The notes under the pieces are model-generated. The model was not told the DNA's origin and did no database searches. It saw only the letters and a program-made list of their open reading frames with translations. The position numbers were made by a program, and so were the translations under genes. A DNA stretch of 64,000 nt, taken from NCBI RefSeq assembly GCF_001039355.2, contig NW_019775383.1:71798-135797 (forward strand), read 5' to 3'. Source of the DNA: Lingula anatina. Its lineage: Eukaryota > Brachiopoda > Lingulata > Lingulida > Lingulidae. This document shows positions 24,134 to 35,417 of this stretch, piece by piece. How positions within the stretch are numbered: position 1 is the first letter of the stretch; the number at the start of each line of letters is the position of its first letter.

Positions 24134-25031
24134 TCACAATTTTGTGATAAAAATAACTTCTCCAGTTTCTTTGTCTTCTTCTATAGAAGTAGATCCCACA
24201 ACACTAGGATGTGCTAGGTTTGGTTCCAGCCTTTCTTGAAATGAAAACTTCTGCCAAACTGGTTGCACTGGTGGCAAAGCTGTATCCTTTTCAGTTGTTA
24301 TAGCAACATCTATTGGGTTTCTATGGTGATTTGAGATGCCAGGATTTGATGGCCCTGCTGCTTCCTGGGAATTGAGATCAACTTGATTGCAATTTTCACC
24401 CGCCTGTTCTCCTGGTACATGGCTACCATCTGATGAAGAACTGGGCCCACTTGCATCTTGTTCTTCGCTCTTTTCTTGCGATTTTCCACGAGCTTGGCCA
24501 ACTTTCAAAAAATACTTGGATATGTTAGGATCAATCATTGGCAGGCCAAGCAACTCACTCAAGACAATGTCATCATCTTCAAATTCAAAGTCTGATTCTT
24601 CTTCTTCATCATCCACGTTGTTCGAACCTGTGTTTGAAACGCTCGGTGGTTCAGAAGATTGTGCTGCGAGGTGATTGATGTCTACTGGGATTTCCAGAAT
24701 AGGCCAACAGAAATCGCTCACTATGGGAGCTCTTGGCTCAAGGCTACGCTTGCGCACTGAAAGAAACAAAAGAAACACGGTTAATATGACAACAACCCAG
24801 TTTTGTTTGCTATGAAGCTTGTTTCATGTTTTTTTTAATTGCAACAAAAAATGAGAACACTGAAACTGACTGTTTGATTTTGTAATAAACTAAATATCAA
24901 AATCCATCCATATATATATATATATCTAATGCGAGTATTTTTGTCACTTGGTCCAAAATTTACCCCTGCATAATAGACTTTTTCCAGCTTTAAGGCACTT
25001 CTTTGGAACCCCCAACCAAAAATAAACTTAA

Positions 25032-25062
<31 letters not shown>

Positions 25063-26084
25063 AAATTATACCCACATTCCACATTCCTCTTGTACTCATC
25101 TCTCATTTGCTGCATTCTTCTTTTGATCTCCTCCTGTCGTCTTCGCTGCCTTTTCAACATTTTCTTGTGACTTATAAACTTGTGGAGCTTATAACTGGCA
25201 TAGAAGGGGAGAGCAATGGCGCCTATACCCAGCAGAACTCCGCCGGCACCAATGGCCAAGCCAGCCAATAGAGGCGCTGCTAACAGTTTGCCACCTGTAA
25301 CAGAAATTAAATCAAAATTCAGTTGAGAAGAGCTTCTATCTGTTTGCCAGCTGCTATAATAATAATAATAATAATATTAATAATAATAATAATAATCATG
25401 TATTCCTCTATTACACACTGAATAGATTTCCCCTTGGGATCATGCAGTAGGCTTTTTAGTAGTTACTTAAAGCACTTGGGTCAAGTGAGGAAAACCTTAT
25501 GGTCCACATTGTGTTCATGTTGATTAGCAAGGGGGATGCCAGTGCCAGACAATTAGGCTGATTATATTGACTGCGCTTTACCTAGAAGCCCTGCTGAGAC
25601 AGAATGATCCTGCTACTAATATCACTTCTATTCTGAAGAGAGAGTGAGAGAGAGAGAGCAGAAATATTACCAAAAATGGACCCTCTAATCAGCCTCCTCT
25701 GCACTGGTTTCTCAGGCAGGTATTTGTACTTGCAGCCAAATATACTGAGGCGGTTGTAATGGTTGCCAATAAATTTCAGCTCTCGGAATCTTTCTCCACA
25801 GCGGTAACAGAACTCTGTCTTGCAGCCAGAACAGGTCATGTGATCACATCCCGTTGTACGTTGGATGAAAATCTGAAATAGAGAGAGAAAAGTCTTACAT
25901 GTGTAACTGATAGCCAAAATAGATTTTAAATCAATATAATACAAAAACATATAATATGCAGATAACACAGGTTAAACCAACTCCACTGTTCACATGATTC
26001 TGGCACATAAAAAAAAAAAAATGAAAAATTTTCTAGGGTCCTCGCCACTTAGTTTTTGCCAACCATCATAAACTATTTTCACAC

Positions 26085-26135
<51 letters not shown>

Positions 26136-29100
26136 GGCCCAATTTTTGCTATCACCATGAATAATATCTTAGTTACAGTAATTATCACCATGAATAAGCC
26201 AAGTGAACAGATACGGGTATATATATAAATTCTTTGTTTTGCATACAACTGTCATTTTTTAGCAGGGGTTATTGTGATAGTTCCTTTATTTCAAAAGGAT
26301 GGTGCATGCCTTTTACATTAGTACAAGCTATATAACAAAATAATAGGAACATTTATGACCATAAAAACTGCATACTGTACTCAACCCCCCATTGCAGACA
26401 AGCCGCATACCAAGAAATCCCATAATCATTTTTTTCTTTCCAGAAGTCAGTATTCTGATGATGCAAGTCACTGAATTGTCAATATTTAATGGTACTTATT
26501 CTCTAATTTTGAACAAAATCCATAAATCATATAATTTCTTTTTTTTTAAGGTTAATTATTTAATTTACCTAAAATGTGTGTTAGAAAAATAATGAGGTGG
26601 GTCAATATCAATTGAAAAAGATTGTTTTTTTTATGTGAGTAGTTTTAAAAACCACAATGATATCCTGTAATTCTGATAACGTTTGGAAGAAAAGTATGGT
26701 GTTCAAAATTTGTGATAAATTACCATAAAACTGCAGCCTGAGTCACATCTCTTAATCTTACAGCCCGTATTGGAAGAGTCACAAATTCGATCCAGTTGTG
26801 CTTTTATGGCAGTCTATTGTCAAATACTGTGTCATATCCTTGTACTTTGGTCTTAAATAACTCGAACTATTCCTTTGTGTGTACAGTACCAGTATGTTTT
26901 ACATTTTTATGCTTTTCATGGTGTATTCAATTTGCCTCTACTCATGTTTTTTTTTCTAGTTATGTATTCACTGAGAATATTCAAATGAATGAATTGTATT
27001 GTGAATCCAGATCGTTTTGTAATGACAATAAAAAAATTTCCTGTCTAAATTAAATCTGGTGTGAATAGAGCTGCATTGTGAATCAAGCCCTTCTTTACCT
27101 GGGTGTTTTCTGTGGACTAAAAATGTATGCACTTGACTTTTTCCATGCCTAAGTCTCACAAAATTGTCCCTTAAAGATATGATACATTCGGGTTTGATAC
27201 ATTATAACTGAAGGCCTATATTTGGATAGTTTCCCCTTTCTTTTATATGAAATAACTATCACATAAAAATAAATACCTACTGGGTAAGAACTCCCTTTTG
27301 GTTTTATTTACCACCATAGGTGCCTCTCCCTACAGACAGCATTTACTAGTATATCATTAATTTTGCCGTTTTGTAAATCTGTCTTATAATACAGTGATCA
27401 CTCCGTGATATATATCTCTGTAACTAAGAAAGATATTAAAAAAAAAAAAAAATGGCGTGATGGTGATACCTAGGAAGTGTCATTGTATGGTTTGACACAG
27501 TTGTACGTAGTTATTCTGAATGGAGCCATAAGTTTTTTGTTTAGGAGTATCTATTCACACGTCATCTATTATTATGAGTATCTATTTAAAAAAAGCATTA
27601 CTTCTCCTCTTTACTGATAAAACCCTTCCAAGATTTATAGTACTAGTACTTACTTGTACTAGTACTGTTGTGATTAAATAAGCGTTAAAAACAGAGTTAA
27701 CAGCCATTCAGGTACTGTAAGGGAGATCTGCCAGAAATCAATAAATTCAGTTTTAACCCACCAAAAAGCTGCTGTAACATCATCAGCTCGAATAAACACA
27801 TTCACCACACTGTATTTTTCAACGTGACAACATTATCACGTAACATGACAAGGTTTATTTTGGCATTATCTTAGTGAATAAGATAAAAAAATTCTAACAT
27901 GCTGTTCAAACCTCTCTCAGCACAAGCAAAAACAAGTATAAGTCAAAGCTCTATCAATGGCAAGCACTCAATGGCAAGAGAGAGAGAGAGAGAGAGAGAT
28001 ACTAGTATGTGTAATTGTCAGACAGAGAAAGAAAGAGCATGTTTGTGTGTTTACATGTGTGTGTATGCGTGTGTGTGTGTATGTGTGTGTGTGTGTATTC
28101 CAACCTGAGAGAATGCTCACACAGGGGAAAACTTTGACAGAAAACGGAATAATTTCAGACAGAAAACAGACTAATTTTAGACAGAAACAGACCAATTAAC
28201 ACCACTAATTAACAAGGGACCCTTTTTAATCCTGTATGTTAAATCCCCAAATGAACTGCATGGGGCCTGTTCCGGGACGTCTTCATTAGTTAACTATTAT
28301 ATTTATAAAATAACATCTGCCATGTCCTGAATTTACCTGCAATGAGTGCATATTGAAATGGCAGACTAACAAACAGACCTAGACGACAAGTCCTCCAGGA
28401 ATGAAGACTTCTTGGAATATTTAACTCAGGGCCCCTGTTACGTCAAATTATAAAGCTCTCTAGTGTGAAATCGCACTGTCCTAGTACAGTAAGTGCGATG
28501 TCAGGTGCTAAGTACACTCTATAGAATCTCATTAGGATGTAGACTCTGAGTTCCTGTTATTGCATGAAATATCCCTATGTGTACATGTCCCAGGATCTAA
28601 GTTACAAATGAGATATTGTATGTTTATTGTATTTTATGGTACTTCATTCATTTCAATATTCTCTCCTTCCTTATCTTTTGTTTCAGGTAAATTTAAGAAA
28701 AAAAAAAAAAAATCCTACGCAGGTGCTACTCATAAAAAACCAAAGTTTTGAGAAGATTTTATTATCTTTTTTTTTTTTCAGGTGTTACGTAAACATAAAA
28801 TATTTGGAAAATTACCTTTTCAAATCTGTTCAAATTAACTCGAGTTTTCAACACAATTTCAACAATATATATTTTCATTATATATCAATATTTTCAATTT
28901 ATAATAAACATTAGTTTCAGGACTTCAGAATGCATAAATCACAATTCTAAAAATCAAACTGATTCAAACTTTTTGAGCAAATACCATATTGTCCTTCTGC
29001 AGAAGAATACATGATCAACAAATTTCAAAACATGAGTACTGTACTATAAATAGGAGCGCGGAGATAGCAGAAATGATATCAAATTTCTCCACCGTGTGAC

Positions 29101-30015
29101 TTGACAATTGTACTAGTATCACAGTGACAGTTAATTTATCAGTCCTGCAAATCATGTGTGTCTAATCCTGTGAGCAAAACAGATTGTATTTAATTAATCA
29201 ATCACCAATCAGTTAATACCAACATATCATAAACTGAGTTCATCAGAAAGACACCAAAAAGATTCCTATGTCACCATGTTCAGAAACTCATTTAAATGTA
29301 CAGACCTGATTAGAGCACACTTCACAGTCTTTAAAATTTCAAAGTCTTTAAAATTTCTGAGGCTTAGATGACTTAACTTGTATACTAGCTCTGAACATCA
29401 GCTCTTACTCTGGACAAAAGTGTATTTATAACTGAAAATTGACTGCCAGTAAATGTGCTTCAAGGAAAAAACAACTGTTCATTTTAGCCAAAAATGGATT
29501 TTCCTCGGGTAAATGACAATTTTCAGTACAAACAATCCAAGTTAGTCCCTGTTTTTTTCTAAAAATTTTGCTTTTTTTGTAATAATGTATAAGATATTTT
29601 TACAGAGGGTAGCCATCTATCGAGGTCATGTGGTCCAGTAGCAAGTACAGATTCCAAAATAATGGCGATAACCTCTGTTTTGGAGGTCCTCCCCCCCCCC
29701 AAACGCATAATGTTAATTGCAATTCGAGGTCTTGGGTACACCTGAGATCTTGAGGTTAACTGTTTTATTTTACTTCCTTATTTCCTTATGTCACAAGCAG
29801 TTTTACAAAAGGATTTGATCTAACATTTGTACGTTATATATCAAATTACCAGTTGTTATAATGCCACACTTGCTGGAAATGAAGAAATTGACACAATGGA
29901 TACAAGTTTTAAGGAGAATTCAGGTCGTTACCTTTTACCTTTAATGGATAATCAGAAAATTAAAGCTAAAAATAACACAATGGGTAATTCATGTGAAAAG
30001 ATTAATTTGCCTTAT

Positions 30016-30095
<80 letters not shown>

Positions 30096-32041
30096 ATAAG
30101 GCAAATTAATCTTTATATATATATTTACACTTATTCATGAATACAAAATTCAGGTCTATACATGAGCAATTTCAATGGGGTCTCTATTTTTTTATTTTTG
30201 AAAAAGTTGACTTTTTTACCTACAATTGGTACAACTCTCGAAATGGCATGGAACCAACAACCAATATCAAATCCTGATATAGAGCTGATCTTTTCTGATT
30301 GAAAGGGCAGTTCTTTCTTCACCCCCCCCCTCCCCAACTAGGTACAGACCTGAATTTTTGTCTAGATAACTTGCATACTGGATAATTTTTTGGATTTACT
30401 AATACCCCCCCCCCCCCCAACATCCCATCATCTCCAGATAATATTCCATTTAAACCCACCTTGCAGCAGGGTCACCTTTCAGATACATGTNCTGCAGCAG
30501 GGTCACCTTTCAGATACATGTGCAAGGATTTTATTGAATTCAATACTTGTTCCCTAGATTATACTCCAAATAATTCAAAACCCACTTTGCAGCTTGGTCA
30601 CTCGACTGTGCAGGTTTTTTTTTTTTTTAGTCAACACCCTCCCCCTCCCACTTTCCCCAGATAATATTCCAAATAGTGCTGCTGGGGCACTTTTCAGGAG
30701 TACATATGCATGGATTTTTTGATTCATCCCCCCCTCCCCTCCTTTCCCCACCTAATACTCCAATAATTTTAATCTTACCTTACAGCTAGGACACCTCTTA
30801 GCATTGGGTTGACCATAATGGTACTCTTTGGCCCATTGTCGTAGCAGCTTGTCTCCTTTCTTAAACTGCTTGCACGTTACGCCTTCGTGCCATGGGGCCT
30901 GGCATGGAAAACACCACACTAGGTGGCACTCCGAACAGGTGACAGAGTACCCTGCTTTCATCGACTTGGACTGTGTCAAGTCTTCCTTTTTTAGAGTCAT
31001 GATCTTGCTGCAGCGCGGGCAAGTTTTGACATGAGGCTCTTTGTTTGCATCGACGAGAAAGCGGTAGAATTTGTCCTTCATTTCAGGCTCTAACATGAAA
31101 ATGATCTCATCTCTGTGGACATAGGCATCACAGCTCGGGTTGACGCAACCCAGTTTAACATTGGCCTGCTCCACTTGGGTTCTGAAATATTCTTTCAAAC
31201 ATTCATTGCAGACAGGCAGCTGACAGCAATGGCGGAGGTGAAGGTCGCGTGTGTCAAAGCACACCATACACTCGGTGGTCTGTAATGGCCCCAGGGGAAA
31301 AGGGGGTTTGGCGGGGTGGTTTTCTCGCAGCCCCCACCCCATCTCTTCAGCCAAATCTTCCCTGGCCAATAACATCTGTAGCTGCTGGGCAGCTGCCTCA
31401 AGGTCAGGGATCAAAGTGTCGTCATCTTCGGGACTGTTGTCCCACCCGTCGCTGTCCCAGTCTGTGTCCCATGCCTCGGTACTAGATATGCTCCCTTCTG
31501 GCTCATGGGGTACTTTTATGATACAACCAAACGGGCCCATACGCCTGAAAGATCCACAAGGGTTGGTTCTGAAAGAACCACGTGGGTGAGTTAAAGTTTT
31601 GGAGTCAAAGCGTTCAATTTCTTCCATTAATTGCCTATGTAAGCCACCCAAAGCAGGCGGGCCATCTTGTTCAGAGGACGTGACGGTTGAATCAGTCACA
31701 GTGGCGTTCATTTCTGACACTGTGTTTACAAAACCTTGTGTTTTTGTCCGACTTGACTTTCTTACTTTGCCTCTCTTTTTCTTTCTTGGTGATGTGTTGC
31801 TTGCAGACTTGGCGAAATTCCCTTCTGATTTTCTGTTATTCGAACCAGGATGTATTTCATCTTTATCTGAATCTAAATTCTCTGTCACACTTAACCTGCT
31901 CGAAAATAAGTCTGGCGACAAATGCCAGAAGGGAAAACTATCATAAGACGAATCCGCTGACGATGTCTCATATTTCAAATGACCTTCGGGTAGCGAGTCA
32001 ACAGCGTTAGTAACCTTCTTCATACAACTCGTGTCGGCCAT
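24134..32041 (-). CDS. RNF217: RNF217-like RBR E3 ubiquitin ligase, 768 aa, 4 exons
   Basis: Exons in transcript order are 30779-32041, 25671-25872, 25076-25294 and 24134-24756. Phases are 0, 1, 1 and the sum is 2307 bases. Residues about 258-310 form RING1 (CMVCFD...CNECL), 341-390 the IBR zinc domain, and RING2 runs from CPSCK (417-421) across intron 1 into IFIQRTTGCDHMTC. Cys430 is the expected catalytic cysteine that carries ubiquitin. Exon 2 also has GCKYKYLPEKP and exon 3 begins a hydrophobic segment (LLAGLAIGAGGVLLGIGAIAL), both diagnostic of RNF217, so it is membrane-anchored. A basic helix rich in R/K/Q follows. Exon 4 adds a 207-residue acidic, serine-rich tail that makes the protein longer than the vertebrate form as I know it. 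The exon 3 donor is a weak GTGGGT chosen for phase. Exon 1 is duplicated at 33538-34800. The gene is head to head with PREP. Confidence 0.9.
26087..26130. repeat. GA dinucleotide repeat
   Basis: A GA tract of about 21 units in intron 1 of the RNF217-like gene. Confidence 0.9.
29475..29690. mobile_element. Diverged partial copy of the TTAA MITE
   Basis: It shares AGTTAGTCCCTG, the TTTTTTCTAAAAA tract and GAGGTCA-GTGGTC blocks in the same order as 39390-39600. Clean termini are not visible. It lies in RNF217 intron 1. Confidence 0.6.
29997..30114. repeat. Palindrome around a GT/TA tract
   Basis: 29997-30020 and 30091-30114 are exact reverse complements of 24 bases (right arm starts ACACAATAAGGCAAATTAAT). 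The interior is GT then a long TA tract, itself self-complementary, so almost the whole 118 bases can form one hairpin. Confidence 0.9.
30491..30491. other. Single-N junction with a 28-base repeat on both sides
   Basis: GCAGCAGGGTCACCTTTCAG... is written immediately before the N and again immediately after it. The homologous place in the second block (33250-33280) has it once. This looks like an unmerged overlap between contigs. Confidence 0.85.
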
Positions 32042-32658
32042 GTTGTGTTGTGAAAATTATTTGCAGATCGAAGCATCGATTCCCTTACTAGGTGCTACTG
32101 GCTCGAAGCTCCTTCATAATACTTCAAGAACGTCCTTTACTATTCGCAAGTCACCTGCAACGTACAAATCATTGCAAAACGGAGGAATATCCTCTCCAAT
32201 ATATGTATTACGATCAATAAATTAAATGTCCACCTTTTATATACTCACTGTTTGTGTTCTATTTATAGAAACCTTACGTCCAGTGACGTCATCAAGTCCA
32301 TTTTATGATTGGTTGGTTGTGATTTGGAATTCCCTCCTTGGTGAAAGGTCTGCATTTTTCAAGACTTTTGTAAATGATATGTGCCTAAAGTATGTAAGCC
32401 TTTCTTGAAAATCCCGACATGGCATATATAATGAATATGTAATGGATTGGGTATGATTATAGATAATATCTGGGGGATATGAGCAACACTGATGAGCATA
32501 ATTCATTAATAGCATCAGTCCCATGGGACCTTTCCTGCTTCTGTCTGTTCGTCGTCCCCTGCATGATTCTCGATCGAAGAGGTTGCCGAAGAGTTCAGCA
32601 TCTGTGCATTGTTTTCTTTTTGGTCTTTCTTCAGTTTCGCTTCGTTAGCATTCCGAAT
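32042..32658. promoter_or_regulatory. Divergent RNF217/PREP promoter, block 1
   Basis: 617 bases separate the two ATG codons. The interval contains a full palindromic cAMP-response element TGACGTCA (32284-32291) and an inverted CCAAT box, ATTGG (32308-32312), 17 bases further on. No TATA box was recognised. The arrangement suggests a shared bidirectional promoter responsive to CREB/ATF and NF-Y type factors (inference from motifs). Confidence 0.6.
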
Positions 32659-32721
32659 ATGTTCCAGTACCCGAAAGCAAGAAGGGACGAGTCGAGCGTG
32701 GAGGATTACCATGGAACAAAG
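32659..32721 (+). other. PREP: Duplicate PREP exon 1 (block 1)
   Basis: It is identical to the exon at 35418-35480: ATG, then [20 protein letters not shown], then a GTAGGG donor. An upstream in-frame ATG at 32479 would add 60 mostly hydrophobic residues, but the family begins at the FQYP segment. Confidence 0.8.
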
Positions 32722-33111
32722 GTAGGGGCACTCACTTATTGGTATCCAATATAGACGATGGCAACGTAAAATTTGCTTACACACCGCCGCAAGGCCTCCT
32801 TCTCACGACTTTGTTTAAAACACCTGTAAGAGGGTAACATACCGAATTCGAGGCTATTGCGTGGACGATATTGATAGGCATTTGGCTGACGCACAGTCTT
32901 TATGACATTAAACAGCGTGGAGTTGTTTGTGCTGCAGAACATAAATAATGCTGATGTCAAACCCGTTGTTCATTTTCATCAATGATATTATATGACATTT
33001 CCATCGAAATATTTTGACTACTATCCGATGTGCTGGAAGATTGGCTAAACATGCAGGTTCATGCTGAATGAAACAACCGGCCACTTTACTGCAGAGTCTC
33101 AGAGCCGGAAT

Positions 33112-33227
33112 GGAGAGGGGGGGGGGGGGGGGGGGGGTAAAAAAAACCCCCCATTTTCCCCGGGTATAAAGAAAAAAAAAAAAATTAAAAAAAAAAAAAA
33201 AAAAAAAAAAAGGAAAAAAATTTTTCN
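33112..33227. other. Low-quality block end and single-N junction
   Basis: 33112-33226 aligns with 35873-35990 of the second block, but with homopolymers swollen or merged: a G-run, AAAAAAAACCCCCC, then long A-runs, in place of the mixed sequence there. The N is at 33227, after which the second block starts with sequence matching 30441 onward. Confidence 0.8.
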
Positions 33228-33537
33228 ATATTCCATTTAAACCCACCTTGCAGCAGGGTCACCTTTCAGATACATGTGCAGACATTTTATTGAATTCAAT
33301 ACTTGTTCCCCAGATTATACTCCAAATAATTCAAAACCCACTTTGCAACTTGGTCACTCCACTGTGCAGGGTTTTTTTTTTTTGGTCAACCCCCCCCCCC
33401 CCCCCCCCAACTTTCCCCGGATAATATTCCAAATAGAACTGCTGGGGCACTTTTCAGGTATATATACATGGATTTTTTTATTCATTCTCCCCCCCCCCTC
33501 CTTTCTCCACCTTATACTCCAATAATTTTAATCTTAC

Positions 33538-34800
33538 CTTACAGCTAGGACACCTCTTAGCATTGGGTTGACCATAATGGTACTCTTTGGCCCATTGTCG
33601 TAGCAGCTTGTCTCCTTTCTTAAACTGCTTGCACGTTACGCCTTCGTGCCATGGGGCCTGGCATGGAAAACACCACACTAGGTGGCACTCCGTACAGGTG
33701 ACAGAGTACCCTGCTTTCATCGACTTGGACTGTGTCAAGTCTTCCTTTTTTAGAGTCATGATCTTGCTGCAGCGCGGGCAAGTTTTGACATGAGGCTCTT
33801 TGTTTGCATCGACGAGAAAGCGGTAGAATTTGTCCTTCATTTCAGGCTCTAACATGAAAATGATCTCATCTCTGTGGACATAGGCATCACAGCTCGGGTT
33901 GACGCAACCCAGTTTAACATTGGCCTGCTCCACTTGGGTTCTGAAATATTCTTTCAAACATTCATTGCAGACAGGCAGCTGACAGCAATGGCGGAGGTGA
34001 AGGTCGCGTGTGTCAAAGCACACCATACACTCGGTGGTCTGTAAGGGCCCCAGGGGAAAGGGGGGTTTGGCGGGGTGGTTTTCTCGCAGCCCCCACCCCA
34101 TCTCTTCAGCCAAATCTTCCCTGGCCAATAACATCTGTAGCTGCTGGGCAGCTGCCTCAAGGTCAGGGATCAAAGTGTCGTCATCTTCGGGACTGTTGTC
34201 CCACCCGTCGCTGTCCCAGTCTGTGTCCCATGCCTCGGTGCTAGATATGCTCCCTTCTGGCTCATGGGGTACTTTTATGATACAACCAAACGGGCCCATA
34301 CGCCTGAAAGATCCACAAGGGTTGGTTCTGAAAGAACCACGTGGGTGAGTTAAAGTTTTGGAGTCAAAGCGTTCAATTTCTTCCATTAATTGCCTATGTA
34401 AGCCACCCAAAGCAGGCGGGCCATCTTGTTCAGAGGACGTGACGGTTGAATCATTCACAGTGGCGTTCATTTCTGACACTGTGTTTACAAAACCTTGTGT
34501 TTTTGTCCGACTTGACTTTCTTACTTTGCCTCTCTTTTTCTTTCTTGGTGATGTGTTGCTTGCAGACTTGGCGAAATTCCCTTCTGATTTTCTGTTATTC
34601 GAACCAGGATGTATTTCATCTTTATCTGAATCTAAATTCTCTGTCACACTTAACCTGCTCGAAAATAAATCTGGCGACAAATGCCAGAAGGGAAAACTAT
34701 CATAAGACGAATCCGCTGACGATGTCTCATATTTCAAATGACCTTCGGATAGCGAGTCAACAGCGTTAGTAACCTTCTTCATACAACTCGTGTCGGCCAT
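33538..34800 (-). other. RNF217: Duplicate RNF217 exon 1 (block 2)
   Basis: It is 1263 bases like exon 1 at 30779-32041, with the same start and GTAAG donor. Three residues differ out of 421 (L-P/S-EGHL, T/N in the TV-DST segment, S/T in TC-ECH). It carries RING1, IBR and half of RING2 but not the catalytic cysteine, which lies in the single-copy exon 2. Spliced to exons 2-4 it would give a normal protein. The duplication covers exon 1, the promoter and PREP exon 1, about 2.65 kb. Confidence 0.85.
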
Positions 34801-35417
34801 GTTGTGTTGTGAAAATTATTTGCAGATCGAAGCATCGATTCCCTTACTAGGTGCTACTGGCTCGAAGCTCCTTCATAATACTTCAAGAACGTCCTTTACT
34901 ATTCGCAAGTCACCTGCAACGTACAAATCATTGCAAAACGGAGGAATATCCTCTCCAATATATGTATTACGATCAATAAATTAAATGTCCACCTTTTATA
35001 TACTCACTGTTTGTGTTCTATTTATAGAAACCTTACGTCCAGTGACGTCATCAAGTCCATTTTATGATTGGTTGGTTGTGATTTGGAATTCCCTCCTTGG
35101 TGAAAGGTCTGCATTTTTCAAGAGTTTTGTAAATGTTATGTTCCTAAAGTATGTAGGCCTCTCTTGAAAATCCCGACATGCCATATGTAATGAATATGTA
35201 ATGGATTGGGGATGATTATAGATAATATCTGGGGGATATGAGCAACACTGATGAGCATAATTCATTAATAGCATCAGTCCCGTGGGACCTTTCCTGCTTC
35301 TGTCTGTTCGTCGTCCCCTGCATGATTCTCGATCGAAGAGGTTGCCGAAGAGTTCAGCATCTGTGCATTGTTTTCTTTTTGGTCTTTCTTCAGTTTCGCT
35401 TCGTTAGCATTCCGAAT
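34801..35417. promoter_or_regulatory. Divergent RNF217/PREP promoter, block 2
   Basis: Same length as block 1, with TGACGTCA at 35043-35050 and ATTGG at 35067-35071. PREP exon 1 of this block connects without an N to PREP exon 2. Confidence 0.6.

Noticed and set aside
27899-28199. Open frames over the GA and GT repeats
   Set aside because: They exist only because dinucleotide repeats lack stop codons in some frames.
31599-31946. Long open frames on the + strand across RNF217 exon 1 (also 31251-31589, 34010-34348, 34358-34705)
   Set aside because: They are antisense shadows of the coding exon: conserved only because the exon is, with no splice context or family match.
32479-32658. In-frame upstream start adding 60 hydrophobic residues to PREP
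   Set aside because: The family starts at the FQYP segment and is cytosolic; the extension lies in the divergent promoter. Kept only as a remote alternative.
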